NCBI RefSeq assembly: GCF_003415675.1
Contig: NZ_QFZK01000007.1
Location: 144,807 to 208,806 of the forward strand
DNA: 64,000 bases
Direction: 5' to 3'
From: Rhodoferax lacus
GTDB taxonomy: Bacteria; Pseudomonadota; Gammaproteobacteria; Burkholderiales; Burkholderiaceae_C
Shown: one piece after another, positions 8,767-17,999 of the stretch
Position numbering within the stretch: the stretch's first letter is position 1
Layout: the number at the start of each line of letters is the position of its first letter
Position numbers and translations under genes: made by a program
Notes under the pieces: model-generated
Told to the model about the DNA's origin: nothing
The model's database searches: none
Seen by the model: only the letters and a program-made list of their open reading frames with translations

Positions 8767-10323
8767 ATGCTTTCCCATTTCAACACCCGGCGTTTTCGCA
8801 CCAAGCGGATGGTCCAGGCCTTGCTGCTGGGCCTGGCCACCCTCACGGTCAGCCCGGCACTGCCGCAGGTTCCAGGGCCGCAGACGGCGACTGCGGGCCT
8901 GCCCAATTTGGGTGACGGCAGCGACATGACACCGGCCGCAGAGCGGCGCATTGGCGACCGCATTGCCCGCGAGCTGTACCGTGACCCGGACTATCTGGAT
9001 GACCCGGTCATTACCGACTATGTGCAAGGCATCTGGCAGCCCCTGATTGCGGCGGCGCGCCAGCGCGGTGAACTGCCGGCGCAACTTGACGAGGCCTTTG
9101 CCTGGGAGATCCTGATGGGGCGCGACCGCACGGTCAACGCCTTTGCCCTGCCGGGCGGCTACTTTGGGCTGCATCTGGGGCTGGTGGGCATTGTCACCAG
9201 CCGGGACGAGCTGGCCTCGGTGCTGGCGCATGAAATCAGCCACGTCACGCAGCGCCACATTTCGCGCAGCATGGCACGCCAGGCGGCGCAGGCGCCCTGG
9301 CTGATGGGGGCGATGGTGCTGGGCATGCTGGCTGCCAGCAAAAACCCCGGTGCCGCCCAGGCGGCCATCGTGGGCGGGCAGGCTGCGGCCGTGCAGAGTC
9401 AGCTCAATTACTCACGCGACATGGAGCGCGAGGCCGACCGCATTGGCTTTGGTGTGCAAACCCAGGCCGGTTTCGCGCCCCAGGGCTTTGTGAGCATGTT
9501 CGAGAAGCTGCAGCAGTCCAGCCGCCTGAATGACTCCGGCGGGTTTCCGTACTTGCGCAGCCACCCGCTGAACACCGAACGCATTGCCGACATGCAGTCG
9601 CGTGTGCGCCAGTCCGAGCGGGCCAGCACCGCACCCGTGACCACACTGGAGCACGCCATGGTGGCGGCCCGGGCCCGCGTGTTCTCAGACTCGTCGGTGG
9701 ATGCTTTGCGGGTGTGGGAGACGCAGGCACAGGGCAGCAACCTGGCCAAGCTGCCAGCAGTGGTGCAGGTAGGCACCCTGTATGGCGCCAGCTTTGCGGC
9801 CCTCAAGCAGCGCGACTTTCCACTGGCTCAGGCCACGCTGGCACGTTTGCAGGAGCGCGTGGGCACGAATGCACCGGCCCTGCGCCTGGCCCGCCTGCTG
9901 GCGTTGGACATGGCGCTGGCGCAAGGCGACGTGCCCAAAGCACAGCGGCTCAGCCAAAGCCTGAGCGACGGCAGCCGCGCCACGCTGCTGATGCGCAGCC
10001 ATATCGACACCCTGGCTGGCCAGGGTGAGTCGGCGGCACAAACCTTGCAGACCTGGCTGGCAGACCACCCACATGATGCGCAGGCCTGGCAGGCGCTGGC
10101 CGCTGCCAACGCCGCCATTGCACGGCCCGTGGCCGCCGTGCGGGCCGAAGCCGAGGTGAATGTGGCACAGCTGGACTACCAGGGGGCGCTCACCCGCTTC
10201 AAGGCCGCGCAGGACATGGCGCGCAAAAGCAGCCTGCCCACAGACCACATCGATGCCTCCATCGTGGACACGCGGGCCCGCCAGATGGAATCACTTCTTC
10301 GGGAACAGGCTCTCGAGCGCTGA
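8767..10323 (+). CDS. BepA-like periplasmic M48 metalloprotease with TPR domain
   Basis: A 518-residue M48-family zinc protease. A signal peptide (about residues 1-35, ending before PQVPG) exports it. The zinc motif is in [12 protein letters not shown], with the third ligand in the downstream MEREADRIG segment. The C-terminal half (about 300-510) is alpha-helical and TPR-like, as in BepA/YfgC, which helps outer-membrane protein (LptD) assembly or degrades stalled OMPs. The order of protease then TPR and the overall length match that family. Its 3' end overlaps the convergent small membrane protein gene by 33 nt. Confidence 0.9.
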   Translation: MLSHFNTRRFRTKRMVQALLLGLATLTVSPALPQVPGPQTATAGLPNLGDGSDMTPAAERRIGDRIARELYRDPDYLDDPVITDYVQGIWQPLIAAARQRGELPAQLDEAFAWEILMGRDRTVNAFALPGGYFGLHLGLVGIVTSRDELASVLAHEISHVTQRHISRSMARQAAQAPWLMGAMVLGMLAASKNPGAAQAAIVGGQAAAVQSQLNYSRDMEREADRIGFGVQTQAGFAPQGFVSMFEKLQQSSRLNDSGGFPYLRSHPLNTERIADMQSRVRQSERASTAPVTTLEHAMVAARARVFSDSSVDALRVWETQAQGSNLAKLPAVVQVGTLYGASFAALKQRDFPLAQATLARLQERVGTNAPALRLARLLALDMALAQGDVPKAQRLSQSLSDGSRATLLMRSHIDTLAGQGESAAQTLQTWLADHPHDAQAWQALAAANAAIARPVAAVRAEAEVNVAQLDYQGALTRFKAAQDMARKSSLPTDHIDASIVDTRARQMESLLREQALER

Positions 10324-10644
10324 GTTGATCACCAGGCCGATGAGGGTGTACAGCAGCGAGCCAATGAGTGCCGCACCAAAGCTGCGCACCTGAAAGCCGT
10401 CCAGCAGGGCGGACGCCCAGTAGAACATCAGGGCGTTGATGACAAACAGGAAAAGGCCCAGCGTGAGCACCGTCACCGGCAGCGTCAGCACCACCAGGAT
10501 GGGGCGCAGCACGGCGTTGAGCAGCCCGATCACCAGTGCAGCCACCAGGGCAGCAGAAAAACTCTGCACCACCACGCCGCTATACAGGTGTGCCACGGCC
10601 AGCAGGGCCGCTGCGCACAGCAGCCATTTTGCAAGGAGCTTCAC
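10291..10644 (-). CDS. Phage_holin_4_2-type small membrane protein
   Basis: A 117-residue protein with four predicted membrane helices and the motif NAVLRPILVVLTLPVTVLT, typical of the Phage_holin_4_2 (YvlD-like) family. Despite the name these are ordinary chromosomal membrane proteins of unknown function; there is no phage context here. The GTG at 10644 overlaps the TerC stop codon in GTGA, so translational coupling decides the start; the ATG at 10668 would lie inside terC. Confidence 0.8.
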   Translation of the reverse strand: MKLLAKWLLCAAALLAVAHLYSGVVVQSFSAALVAALVIGLLNAVLRPILVVLTLPVTVLTLGLFLFVINALMFYWASALLDGFQVRSFGAALIGSLLYTLIGLVINSALESLFPKK

Positions 10645-11336
10645 GCGTGGCCCTTGCGGTTGACCCACCAGCCAGCACCCAGCACGCCGGCGATGGCTAG
10701 CGTATAGGCGGCCCAGCGCGCGGCCGACTGCAGGGGTTCCAGTGCGGCGTGCGGGGCACCAAAAATGCCGGCCAGCAGCGGCTCGCTGACCACCATCTTG
10801 GCGGCGGTAAATGCCAGCACGGCGGCACCGAGCTGGATGATGATGGGAAAGCGCTCCACCAACTTGAGCACCACGGTGCTGCCGTACACCACGATGGGCA
10901 CGCTGATCAAGAGGCCGATGATCACCAGGTCAAAGGCGCCGTGGGAAGCACCAGCCACGCCCAGCACGTTGTCCACGCCCATCAGGGCGTCGGCGATGAT
11001 GATGGTCTTCATGGCGCCGACAAAGGTGGTGGCGGAGGGGCCGTCGTGCTCCTTCTCGCCGGTGTCGGCCAGCAACTGGTAGGCAATCCACATCAGGGCC
11101 AGTCCACCCACGGCCATCAGGCCGGGAATCTTGAGCAGCCAGACCACGCCCACCGTCATCAGGGCACGCACGCCAATGGCGCCCACCGTACCCCACAGGA
11201 TCGCCTTGCTTCTGAGATGGCCGGGCAGGTTGCGTGCTGCCAGGGCGATGACGATGGCGTTGTCGCCCGCCAGCACCAGATCAATCAAGACAATAGATAA
11301 AAGCGCCGAAAACCAGGGCGCAGAAAACATTTCCAT
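10641..11336 (-). CDS. TerC-family integral membrane protein (YjbE type)
   Basis: A 231-residue protein with seven or so membrane segments and the TerC signature DLVLAGDNAIVIALAAR, followed by MGVDNVLGVAGA, both with acidic residues within the membrane that are thought to bind metal. TerC proteins have been linked to manganese export and metal loading of secreted proteins. ATG 11336 follows an AAAGGTG ribosome site. It forms a two-gene operon with the holin-like gene. The 120-nt leader was examined for a yybP-ykoY manganese riboswitch; no convincing match was seen. Confidence 0.85.
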   Translation of the reverse strand: MEMFSAPWFSALLSIVLIDLVLAGDNAIVIALAARNLPGHLRSKAILWGTVGAIGVRALMTVGVVWLLKIPGLMAVGGLALMWIAYQLLADTGEKEHDGPSATTFVGAMKTIIIADALMGVDNVLGVAGASHGAFDLVIIGLLISVPIVVYGSTVVLKLVERFPIIIQLGAAVLAFTAAKMVVSEPLLAGIFGAPHAALEPLQSAARWAAYTLAIAGVLGAGWWVNRKGHA

Positions 11337-11457
11337 ATAAACACCTTTCGGGGTTGATGATAGCCAGTCGCCCGAAGCCCCTTGCAATGCTGGGGCCTGG
11401 CCCTGGTTGGGCACCATACAGGCTGGGGCATTCTGCGCGGGCTATGATGCGCCTCCC

Positions 11458-11880
11458 ATGACAGGCATCCACATCACCGACATCGAGGCCGCCATCAACT
11501 ACTGGCGCCAGCGCGAGCCCTCACCGGACGGTGTGTCCCTGCCTGCACCTACGCGCGCATTGGCCGAGGTCTATGCCCTGCTGGTCTATTACCGCGAGCT
11601 GGAGGCAGACGCGGCCACTATGCCACCCAAGGCACTGACGGCCTGGCTGGCCTGGTACCACAGCACGCCCGACACGCCCTGCATAGCCATCTGCTCCACG
11701 AGTCAGGGCGACGAACAATGCAAGGGCTGCGGGCGCAGCTTTGAAGAGGTGCAGAAGTGGACCGAGATGGAGCCCGTCCAGAAACGCGCCACCTGGCGGC
11801 GCATCACCCTGGAAGGCACGGCCTGGCGCTTCAACAAATATGCGGAGCGGGCGGCGGAGAAATCTACTTCCAGCGGATAG
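11458..11880 (+). CDS. DUF3717-DUF1289 protein
   Basis: A 140-residue protein joining two small domains. The N-terminal part (about 1-75), starting with ITDIEAAINYWR and containing LAEVYALLVYYRE, matches the DUF3717 pattern of Burkholderiales. The C-terminal part (about 78-130) has the DUF1289 cysteine pattern SPDTPCIAICS-like then CKGCGR, a likely zinc or Fe-S site. Function is unknown. ATG 11458 is chosen over an upstream TTG/ATG because the domain begins immediately after it. It ends convergently inside yaeQ with a 17-nt overlap. Confidence 0.8.
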   Translation: MTGIHITDIEAAINYWRQREPSPDGVSLPAPTRALAEVYALLVYYRELEADAATMPPKALTAWLAWYHSTPDTPCIAICSTSQGDEQCKGCGRSFEEVQKWTEMEPVQKRATWRRITLEGTAWRFNKYAERAAEKSTSSG

Positions 11881-12424
11881 GTTCGATGTCGACCGTGTTA
11901 CTTGCGTCACCCAAGGTCAACGTACCCTCCTGAATCGTGGCCTGCAGCTGCATGCTGCGCTGGGCCAGCGGAATCAGGGCCTGGCTGGCCGCCGTGGGGA
12001 TGCGGAACACCGACAGGTTCTTGGGTCGGCTGAGCTTGTTCTCCATGCCCTTCCACCAGACTTCCGCCGCGTGGTTGAAGCAGTACAGCACCACTTCGTC
12101 AGCCTTGCCGCAGGCCTTGAGCAGCGGCTTGTCTTCAGGCTGGCCTACCTCGATCCACAGGCGTGTGAGGCCGGTGAAGTCGCGCAGCCAGGCATCGGGC
12201 TCATTCACATCCGACAGGCCCGCACCAAAGTTCAGCGTGCCGTCGCCGCCGCACACGCTTTGCAGCTTGTGGGCCTCAAACGCCAGCGCCACCAGCCGCA
12301 CCATCATGCGTTCATCGGTCTCGCTGGGGTGGCGCGCCAGCGTCAGCGCGTGGTCGGCGTAGTAGCTGTGGTCGATGTCGGCAATCTGCAGATTGGCTTT
12401 GAAGATGGTGGATTTGATGGCCAT
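11864..12424 (-). CDS. yaeQ: YaeQ family protein
   Basis: A 186-residue YaeQ protein. The family pattern is clear from the start: IKSTIFKANLQIADIDHSYY, then TLARHPSETDERMMVRL and LWIEVGQPEDKPLLKA. YaeQ adopts a PD-(D/E)XK nuclease-like fold; its role is unproved (it was once linked to suppression of RfaH loss in E. coli). The ATG directly abuts the stop codon of purB, so the two are co-transcribed. Confidence 0.95.
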   Translation of the reverse strand: MAIKSTIFKANLQIADIDHSYYADHALTLARHPSETDERMMVRLVALAFEAHKLQSVCGGDGTLNFGAGLSDVNEPDAWLRDFTGLTRLWIEVGQPEDKPLLKACGKADEVVLYCFNHAAEVWWKGMENKLSRPKNLSVFRIPTAASQALIPLAQRSMQLQATIQEGTLTLGDASNTVDIEPIRWK

Positions 12425-13804
12425 CTAGACGCGCTTCGCTAACTCTGCCGCTTTGCCGGTGTAGCTGCCCGGTGTCATCGCCAGCAACAGGTCCTTTTCC
12501 ACCTGCGGAATCTCCAGCCCGACAATGAAGCCGCGCATCAATTCTTGTGTCATGGCCTCGCCACGGGTGAATTTTTTCAGCTGCTCATAGGGCTGGGGCA
12601 GGCCGAAGCGGCGCATCACCGTCTGGATGGGTTCGGCCAGCACTTCCCAGGAAGCGTCCAGGTCGTCGGCAATCGCGGCCTTGTTGATTTCGAGCTTGTT
12701 CAGGCCCGTCTGCAGCGACTGGTAGGCCAGCGCGGCATAGCCCAGGGCCACGCCGATGTTGCGTAGCACGGTGGAGTCGGTCAGGTCACGCTGCCAGCGC
12801 GACACCGGCAGCTTCTCGGCCAGGTGGCGCAGCACCGCGTTGGCCAGCCCGAGGTTGCCCTCGGCGTTCTCGAAGTCGATGGGGTTGACCTTGTGCGGCA
12901 TGGTGCTGGAGCCCACTTCGCCATCGCGCAGCTTTTGCTTGAAGTAGCCCAGCGACACATAGCCCCAGATGTCGCGCGACAGGTCAATCAGGATGGTGTT
13001 GGTGCGGGCCACCGCGTCAAACAGCTCGGCCATGTAGTCGTGCGGCTCGATCTGCGTGCTGAAGGGCTGGAACGACAGGCCCAGGCCCAGCGGCTCGGGC
13101 GTTTCAATGACCCGCTTGCTGAAGGCTTCCCAGTCAAAGTCAGGCCAGGCCGACAGGTGCGCGTTGTAGTTGCCCACAGCGCCATTCATCTTGGCCAGGA
13201 TCTTGACGGCGGCAATGCGGTCACAGGCGGTTTGCAGACGCACCACCACGTTGGCCATTTCCTTGCCCACGGTGGTGGGGCTGGCGGTCTGGCCGTGGGT
13301 GCGGCTGAGCATGGGCACTTCAGCATGCGCGTGGGCCATGTCGCGCAATTTCAGAACCAGCTTGTCCAGCAGCGGCAATATCACCACGTCGCGCGCGGAG
13401 CGCAGCTGCAGGCCGTGGCTGGTGTTGTTGATGTCTTCGCTGGTGCAGGCAAAGTGCACAAACTCACCGGCCTTTTCCAGTTCGGGCCTTGCTTCAAACT
13501 TGGACTTGATCCAGTACTCCACGGCCTTCACATCGTGGTTGGTGGTTTTCTCAATCGCCTTGATGGCCTCGCCATCGGCTTCGGAAAAATTCTTCACCAG
13601 GCCCAGCAGGTAGGTGCGCGCGCCGGGGCTCAAGGGTTTGAATTCGGCAAAGCCGGCGTCGCTCAGGGCGATGAACCAGGCCACCTCCACCTGCACGCGG
13701 CGGTGCATGTAGCCCAGTTCGCTGGTCAGGGGGCGCAGGGTGGCAAGCTTGGCGGCGTAACGGCCGTCCAGTGGGGAGAGTGCAGAGATGGCAGAAAAAG
13801 TCAT
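12425..13804 (-). CDS. purB: Adenylosuccinate lyase
   Basis: A 459-residue adenylosuccinate lyase, which acts twice in purine synthesis (SAICAR to AICAR, and adenylosuccinate to AMP, each releasing fumarate). The lyase signature SSTMPHKVNPIDFENAEG is present with its catalytic Ser, along with TSEDINNTSH and the catalytic-His region RTHGQTASPTT. Length matches E. coli PurB (456). ATG 13804 starts MTFSAISALSPLDGRY, the usual N-terminus; an upstream in-frame ATG adds unrelated residues. It is followed without a gap by yaeQ and is divergent from the GST gene across a 109-nt promoter region. Confidence 0.97.
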   Translation of the reverse strand: MTFSAISALSPLDGRYAAKLATLRPLTSELGYMHRRVQVEVAWFIALSDAGFAEFKPLSPGARTYLLGLVKNFSEADGEAIKAIEKTTNHDVKAVEYWIKSKFEARPELEKAGEFVHFACTSEDINNTSHGLQLRSARDVVILPLLDKLVLKLRDMAHAHAEVPMLSRTHGQTASPTTVGKEMANVVVRLQTACDRIAAVKILAKMNGAVGNYNAHLSAWPDFDWEAFSKRVIETPEPLGLGLSFQPFSTQIEPHDYMAELFDAVARTNTILIDLSRDIWGYVSLGYFKQKLRDGEVGSSTMPHKVNPIDFENAEGNLGLANAVLRHLAEKLPVSRWQRDLTDSTVLRNIGVALGYAALAYQSLQTGLNKLEINKAAIADDLDASWEVLAEPIQTVMRRFGLPQPYEQLKKFTRGEAMTQELMRGFIVGLEIPQVEKDLLLAMTPGSYTGKAAELAKRV

Positions 13805-13913
13805 ACACGAATTGTAGGTGGGTATCCCGCATGCCCCTCCCACTTGGCCTTGTACGCCCATTCATACATACCCAATGGATAGAATGAATGTCACTAATAT
13901 TTGCAGGCCAGCC

Positions 13914-14528
13914 ATGAAACTCATCGGATCCACCACCAGCCCCTACGTCCGCAAGGTACGAGCAGTGATGGCCGAAAAAAAGCTGGAGTACACCTTCGTC
14001 ACCGAAGACGTCTGGTCCGAGGGCACCAGCATCTCCAGCTCCAATCCGCTGGGCAAGGTGCCTTGCCTGATCATGGAAGGCGCCGAGGCGCTGTTTGATT
14101 CCCGTGTGATCGTCGAGTACCTGGACACGCTGTCCCCCGTGGGCAAGCTGATCCCGGCCGTGGGCCGTGAACGCGCTGAAATCAAGACCTGGGAGGCGCT
14201 GGCCGATGGCGTGCTCGATGCCTCCATCCTGGCCCGCATGGAAGCCACCTGGGCCGGTCGCAGCAGCGAGCAGCGCAGCCAGGCCTGGATAGACCGCCAG
14301 ATGCGCAAGTGCACAGACGCACTCAAGGCCATGAGCCTGGGCCTGGGCGACAAGCCGTATTGCGCTGGCATCCACCTCAGCCTGGCCGACATTGCCGTGG
14401 GCTGTGCGCTGGGCTACCTGGACTTCCGTTTCCCCGAGCTGGCCTGGCGCGCCGACTACCCCAACCTGGTCAAGCTCTACGACAAGCTGATGCAGCGCGC
14501 CAGCTTTGCCGACACCGTACCGGCCTGA
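13914..14528 (+). CDS. Glutathione S-transferase family protein
   Basis: A 204-residue cytosolic GST. The N-terminal thioredoxin-like domain (about 1-80) starts MKLIGSTTSPYVRKVR, where the Ser/Thr after the first strand is the usual glutathione-activating position, and has the cis-Pro segment GKVPCLIM followed by DSRVIVEYLD that grips glutathione. An all-helical domain (about 90-200) follows, with the SLADIAVGCALGYLD N-cap motif. It resembles YibF-type GSTs. The ATG at 13914 is preferred because an upstream in-frame start adds a charged tail with no family match. It stands alone between purB and a zinc-ribbon gene. Confidence 0.9.
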   Translation: MKLIGSTTSPYVRKVRAVMAEKKLEYTFVTEDVWSEGTSISSSNPLGKVPCLIMEGAEALFDSRVIVEYLDTLSPVGKLIPAVGRERAEIKTWEALADGVLDASILARMEATWAGRSSEQRSQAWIDRQMRKCTDALKAMSLGLGDKPYCAGIHLSLADIAVGCALGYLDFRFPELAWRADYPNLVKLYDKLMQRASFADTVPA

Positions 14529-14607
14529 ACGCGGGCCCTGCAGGGCTTACACGGTTTTACAAAACCTGGCTGGTGTTTGTGCGGGCCCGCACTTACAGTA
14601 GCCTTCT

Positions 14608-14814
14608 ATGGCTACCTACAAGACCGTCTACAAATGCCGCGGCTGTGGCACTCCCAGTTACAAACGATTGATGGAGCGCCAGCCCTCCGGTGCCTGGCTG
14701 CCCACAGGGCCTTACCAGTGCTGCGGTTGCCGCAATGTGTTTGAGTCGCTGCGTGCCTGGTGGGGTGAGTCCAAGCGCGCTGGCGATTTCAAGCCCAGCC
14801 AGATGCCTGGCTAG
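14608..14814 (+). CDS. Zinc-ribbon microprotein
   Basis: A 68-residue protein with two Cys pairs, CRGCG near residue 10 and CCGC near residue 39, spaced as in a zinc ribbon. The rest is polar and aromatic (AWLPTGPYQCCGC, RAWWGE). Its short length, own ATG and codon use like its neighbours support a real gene. No named family is certain; small zinc-ribbon proteins of this type occur in Burkholderiales. It lies 79 nt after the GST gene and converges on the lipid operon. Confidence 0.6.
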   Translation: MATYKTVYKCRGCGTPSYKRLMERQPSGAWLPTGPYQCCGCRNVFESLRAWWGESKRAGDFKPSQMPG

Positions 14815-14836
14815 TCGCCGCCAGGCGCCCAAACGC

Positions 14837-15295
14837 TTAGCTGTTGGCGCGGCGCTTGAGCCAGCGCATCAGGCCGCCCACCAGAGGCAGCTTTTCATAC
14901 AACTCTTCAGCCGCATCCCAGTAGTCGCGGTGCAGCGTGACCAACCCCGACTCTGAAAACACCAGCTGCGAGGCGCCCAGAATGACTTGCTGCGCGCCTC
15001 GCTGGAAGCTCTTGAAGCCGAAGCGGAATTCCCAGGTCAGAAAGCACTGATGGCCCTGCACCACCTGGCCCGTCACCACAAAGTGCGGATGCTCCAGTGC
15101 TGCAAACATATGCGCAAAGATCTGCCGGATGGCGGCGATGCCGCGCACGTCGTTGAACGGGTCCTTGAAGCGCGCGTCTGCTGCGTAGTACAGCGCGACG
15201 TCCTGCACACTCTGCGGGCTCAGGGTTTCAAAATACTGTGCCAGCCGGGTGGCAGCGGCAGTGCAATCTGCAGAGGACATAGGGGTTGGGTTCAT
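14837..15295 (-). CDS. SnoaL/NTF2-like protein, last gene of the lipid operon
   Basis: A 152-residue protein with the cone-shaped SnoaL/NTF2-like pattern: N-terminal helices, YYAADARFKDPFNDVRGIAA with a conserved Asp-Pro-Phe, then curved strands ending in LHRDYWDAAEELYEKLPLV. Such folds bind small hydrophobic ligands or act as isomerases/cyclases. Its ATG overlaps the SDR stop by 4 nt (ATGA), so it is the translationally coupled end of an eight-gene operon. Members of this exact type regularly accompany the SDR/DUF3833/CFA cluster, so a lipid-intermediate role is plausible (inference). Confidence 0.75.
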   Translation of the reverse strand: MNPTPMSSADCTAAATRLAQYFETLSPQSVQDVALYYAADARFKDPFNDVRGIAAIRQIFAHMFAALEHPHFVVTGQVVQGHQCFLTWEFRFGFKSFQRGAQQVILGASQLVFSESGLVTLHRDYWDAAEELYEKLPLVGGLMRWLKRRANS

Positions 15296-16071
15296 GCGGT
15301 GGCGTACCGTACCAGCGCAAAGTAGATGCGGTAGGGCAGCACGCGCATCAGCTTGAGCAACAACGTGAAGCGCTTGGGGAAATGGATTTCAAACGCACCC
15401 GCGGCCCAGCCCTGCAGGATGGCTGTTGCGGCGGCTTGCGGTGTGATCAGTGCGGGCATCTTGTAGGTGTTCTGTGCCGTGAGCGGAGTTTGCACATAGC
15501 CCGGGTTGATCAGGGACACGCCAAGCCCACAGCCTTGGAGCTCCAGGTACAGCGACTCGGCCAGGTGAATCAGCGCGGCCTTGCTTTGCCCATAGCCCAG
15601 GCTGTTGGGCAGGCCACTAAAACCGGCCACGCTGCCCACCAGGCTGATATGGCCGTGACCCTGTGCCAGCATGGGCTGCAGCACCGCCTCGAGCAGGTAG
15701 AGGGCGCCAGCAAAATTCACCTCCATGTGCCGCAGGACCAGATCTACATCCAGCGCCTGGGCACTTATGGCGGTGTAGGTGCCCGCGCAGTACACCACGC
15801 AGTCCAGCGGTCCCTGGGCCAGCACCTGAACGGCTGCCGCCTGCACGGCCTGGCGGTCCGTCACATCCAGGGCCAGCGCCTGCGCGCCGGGGTGCTGGTC
15901 CACAAAGGCCTGCAGGTCGTTTTGCTTGCGCGCCGACACGGTCACCAGGGCGCCCTGTGCATGCAGGGCCGCTGCGGTGGCTTCGCCAATGCCGCTGCTG
16001 GCGCCCACAAGCCAGACGCGCTTGCCGCGCCAGTCGGCCATGGGAAGGTTGGCGCTTGAAAGAAAGCCCAT
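15292..16071 (-). CDS. Short-chain dehydrogenase/reductase
   Basis: A 259-residue classical SDR. Motifs: the dinucleotide-binding VGASSGIGEATAAAL, the AlaArg after strand 2 (SARKQ), the CAGTY equivalent of NNAG, SLVGSVAGFSG with the catalytic Ser, and YGQSKAALIHL with Tyr and Lys. NPGYVQTPLT follows. It would reduce or oxidise a carbonyl or alcohol with NAD(P)H. The start may instead be ATG 16041 (MADWRGKRVW), which fits usual SDR N-termini better; neither has a clear ribosome site. It lies 3 nt after the DUF3833 gene and overlaps the SnoaL-like gene. Confidence 0.85.
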   Translation of the reverse strand: MGFLSSANLPMADWRGKRVWLVGASSGIGEATAAALHAQGALVTVSARKQNDLQAFVDQHPGAQALALDVTDRQAVQAAAVQVLAQGPLDCVVYCAGTYTAISAQALDVDLVLRHMEVNFAGALYLLEAVLQPMLAQGHGHISLVGSVAGFSGLPNSLGYGQSKAALIHLAESLYLELQGCGLGVSLINPGYVQTPLTAQNTYKMPALITPQAAATAILQGWAAGAFEIHFPKRFTLLLKLMRVLPYRIYFALVRYATA

Positions 16072-16074
16072 GGC

Positions 16075-16629
16075 CTAGCGCTTGTAAAAGGACAGAGTGA
16101 CTTCACCCAGGCGCACGCCAAACTTGCTCATGGTGGCCTTGTTGAGCATCACGCGCTCGCCCATCAGGTACATCCAGTCGTCAAACTGCACTTCGTAGAC
16201 CTTGCCATCCACCGGCAGGCTCAGGGTGTAGTTCCAGTGCAGCGCATTGCCGCGGCTCTCTCCCTGGGCCTGGCCCACCACATCGTCGGCGCGGCCGGTG
16301 AAACGTCCGTCAGCCAGGCGGGTGAGGTGCCAGACGCGCTTTTGCTTGCTGCCGTCGGAGTAGGTGAAGTCCTCGTCCAGCGTGCCCTCATTGCCCTGCC
16401 AGCTGCACACCATCACCACGCTGAAGCGTTTGACCACCGTGCCCGAGCGGTCGGTGAAGACGCCATACGCGTCGAGCGTGCCGTTGAAGTACTGCTGCAG
16501 GTCCAGCACCGGTTTTTCGTTGGCATAGCTCTCCATCTGCTGGGAGGCGCAGCCGCCCAGGGTCAGGGCCGATGCCAGTGCCAGGCAGGCCAGCAGCAGG
16601 CGTCCGGGTTTCAGAAGGCGAGGTGTCAT
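16075..16629 (-). CDS. DUF3833 lipoprotein
   Basis: A 184-residue lipoprotein. The N-terminus is basic (MTPRLLKPGR), then hydrophobic, ending in the lipobox LGGC at about residue 28, so it should be lipidated and membrane-anchored in the periplasm. The mature part (about 40-184) is beta-rich with the DUF3833 pattern LQQYFNGTLDAYGVFTDRSG and VYEVQFDDWMYLM. Function unknown. Its ATG overlaps the MFS stop (ATGA). DUF3833 genes recurrently accompany CFA-like methyltransferase, DUF1365 and FAD-oxidoreductase genes in proteobacteria, as here. Confidence 0.85.
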   Translation of the reverse strand: MTPRLLKPGRLLLACLALASALTLGGCASQQMESYANEKPVLDLQQYFNGTLDAYGVFTDRSGTVVKRFSVVMVCSWQGNEGTLDEDFTYSDGSKQKRVWHLTRLADGRFTGRADDVVGQAQGESRGNALHWNYTLSLPVDGKVYEVQFDDWMYLMGERVMLNKATMSKFGVRLGEVTLSFYKR

Positions 16630-17999
16630 GGTGTCTTTCGGATGATGAGGGTGTAGAGCAGCGTGGCTGCCAGAAGCTTCAGGCCGCAGGGCAGCAGGCA
16701 GTAGGCGATGGTGAGGGTTTGCAGGGCTGCGGCGTCCTGCGCGCCGGGCGTGTAACCCAGCCAGGCCAGCGCGGGCAGGGCAATGCCGGCGGCCAGGGCC
16801 AGGTTGAGCTTGGTGGCAAAGTTCCACCAGCCAAAGTAGGCACCCTCGGCCTGGCCCCGGTCGCCACTGCTGGCAATGGTGCCGGCCAGCAGGGCGGCTG
16901 GCAGCGCCAGGTCGGTGCCCAGCGCCACGCCCGAGAGCGCGCACACCAGCAGGAAGGCGGCAGAGTCGCCAGCGCCCAGCTGGGCGGCAAACACAAACAC
17001 GGCCACTGCCAGCAACATGCCCGCACCCCAGGTGCGTGCCAGGCCGATGCGCTCCACCAGCTTGAGCCACAGCGGAATGGACAGTGCGGCACTCAGGAAA
17101 TAGCTGCCCAGAAACAGCGGCTGCATGGCAGCCGTGGCCTGCAGCCGGTCCTGCACAAAAAACAGGATCAGGGTGGCCGGCACCGCGCTGGCAATGCCGT
17201 TGACCACGAACACCGCCAGAAGCGCACGAAAGGCCGGGCGCGCAAACGGCAGCCAGATGGACGCGCGCCCGAGGCGCGTCGTATCGGCGCTTGCAGCGGG
17301 AGCGGGGATGGGCGAAGTCACCACGTGCGGTGTGTACGAAACCGCAGGGCGAGCTGCCGGGTCTTGGTGCAGGGCAAGCTGCGGGGCCAAGGGTTTGCGC
17401 GCCTGGCGCCAGGCCAGCCAGCCCAGTGCCAGGGCCACAAAGAACAGGGCCGTGGTGGCGGCCATGCCCAACACCAGGGGCGCCACCGAGGCCAGCACCA
17501 CACCCAGCAGCCCCAGGCCCTCGCGCCAGGCCACGACGCTGGCGCGTTGTGCCTCGTCACCCCCCAAGCGCGCGCCCCAGGACTGGTGCAGTATCGACAA
17601 GGCGCTGTAGGCGCCATAGGTCAGCAGCAGGCAGACCGCCGCCCAGGCCAGCAGCGCATTCAGGGAACGCAGCGGCGGAAAAAACAGCAGGGCAAAGCCC
17701 AGGCCCAAGAGCGTGCTGGCCAGTGCCGCCCAGGCCAGCACGGTGCCCGGTGCGCGGGTGAAGAGGTGGTCGCTCCAGCGGCCCAGCAGGGGATCTATTA
17801 CGGCATCCAGCAGGCGCGCTCCCAGCAGCAGCGCGCCCAGTGCAGCCAGGGGCACGCCAAACGCGCGGGCGTAGTAGTTGGGCAGCAGCACATACAGGGG
17901 CAGCGCCACAAAGGCCAGGGGAAAGCCCATCAGGCCGTAGCGCCAGCCCTCCCGCCAGCCAAAAGTGGCTTCGGGCACCGGCACTGCTGCAGCGCTCAC
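16626..17999 (-). CDS. MFS transporter, MFS_2 (sugar-cation symporter-like) type
   Basis: A 457-residue transporter with about 12 membrane helices. The loop GARLLDAVIDPLLGRWSD is the signature of the glycoside-pentoside-hexuronide/MFS_2 family, which also includes lysophospholipid carriers such as MFSD2A and LplT-like proteins. Given its place in a lipid-modification operon, a lipid or fatty-acid cargo is more likely than a sugar (inference). The start is GTG at 17999, which overlaps the previous stop codon (GTGA). The stop overlaps the DUF3833 start, so it is translationally coupled on both sides. Confidence 0.8.
   Translation of the reverse strand: MSAAAVPVPEATFGWREGWRYGLMGFPLAFVALPLYVLLPNYYARAFGVPLAALGALLLGARLLDAVIDPLLGRWSDHLFTRAPGTVLAWAALASTLLGLGFALLFFPPLRSLNALLAWAAVCLLLTYGAYSALSILHQSWGARLGGDEAQRASVVAWREGLGLLGVVLASVAPLVLGMAATTALFFVALALGWLAWRQARKPLAPQLALHQDPAARPAVSYTPHVVTSPIPAPAASADTTRLGRASIWLPFARPAFRALLAVFVVNGIASAVPATLILFFVQDRLQATAAMQPLFLGSYFLSAALSIPLWLKLVERIGLARTWGAGMLLAVAVFVFAAQLGAGDSAAFLLVCALSGVALGTDLALPAALLAGTIASSGDRGQAEGAYFGWWNFATKLNLALAAGIALPALAWLGYTPGAQDAAALQTLTIAYCLLPCGLKLLAATLLYTLIIRKTP

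Noticed and set aside
10291..10644. Phage remnant because of the holin-family name
   Set aside because: Phage_holin_4_2 proteins are common chromosomal genes; no phage genes are near and it is coupled to terC.
11337..11457. Possible yybP-ykoY manganese riboswitch before terC
   Set aside because: The leader has some GGGG and CCCC segments and a ATCAACC stretch, but I could not line up the conserved core (GGGGAGUAG and its partner loop). An Infernal search would decide.
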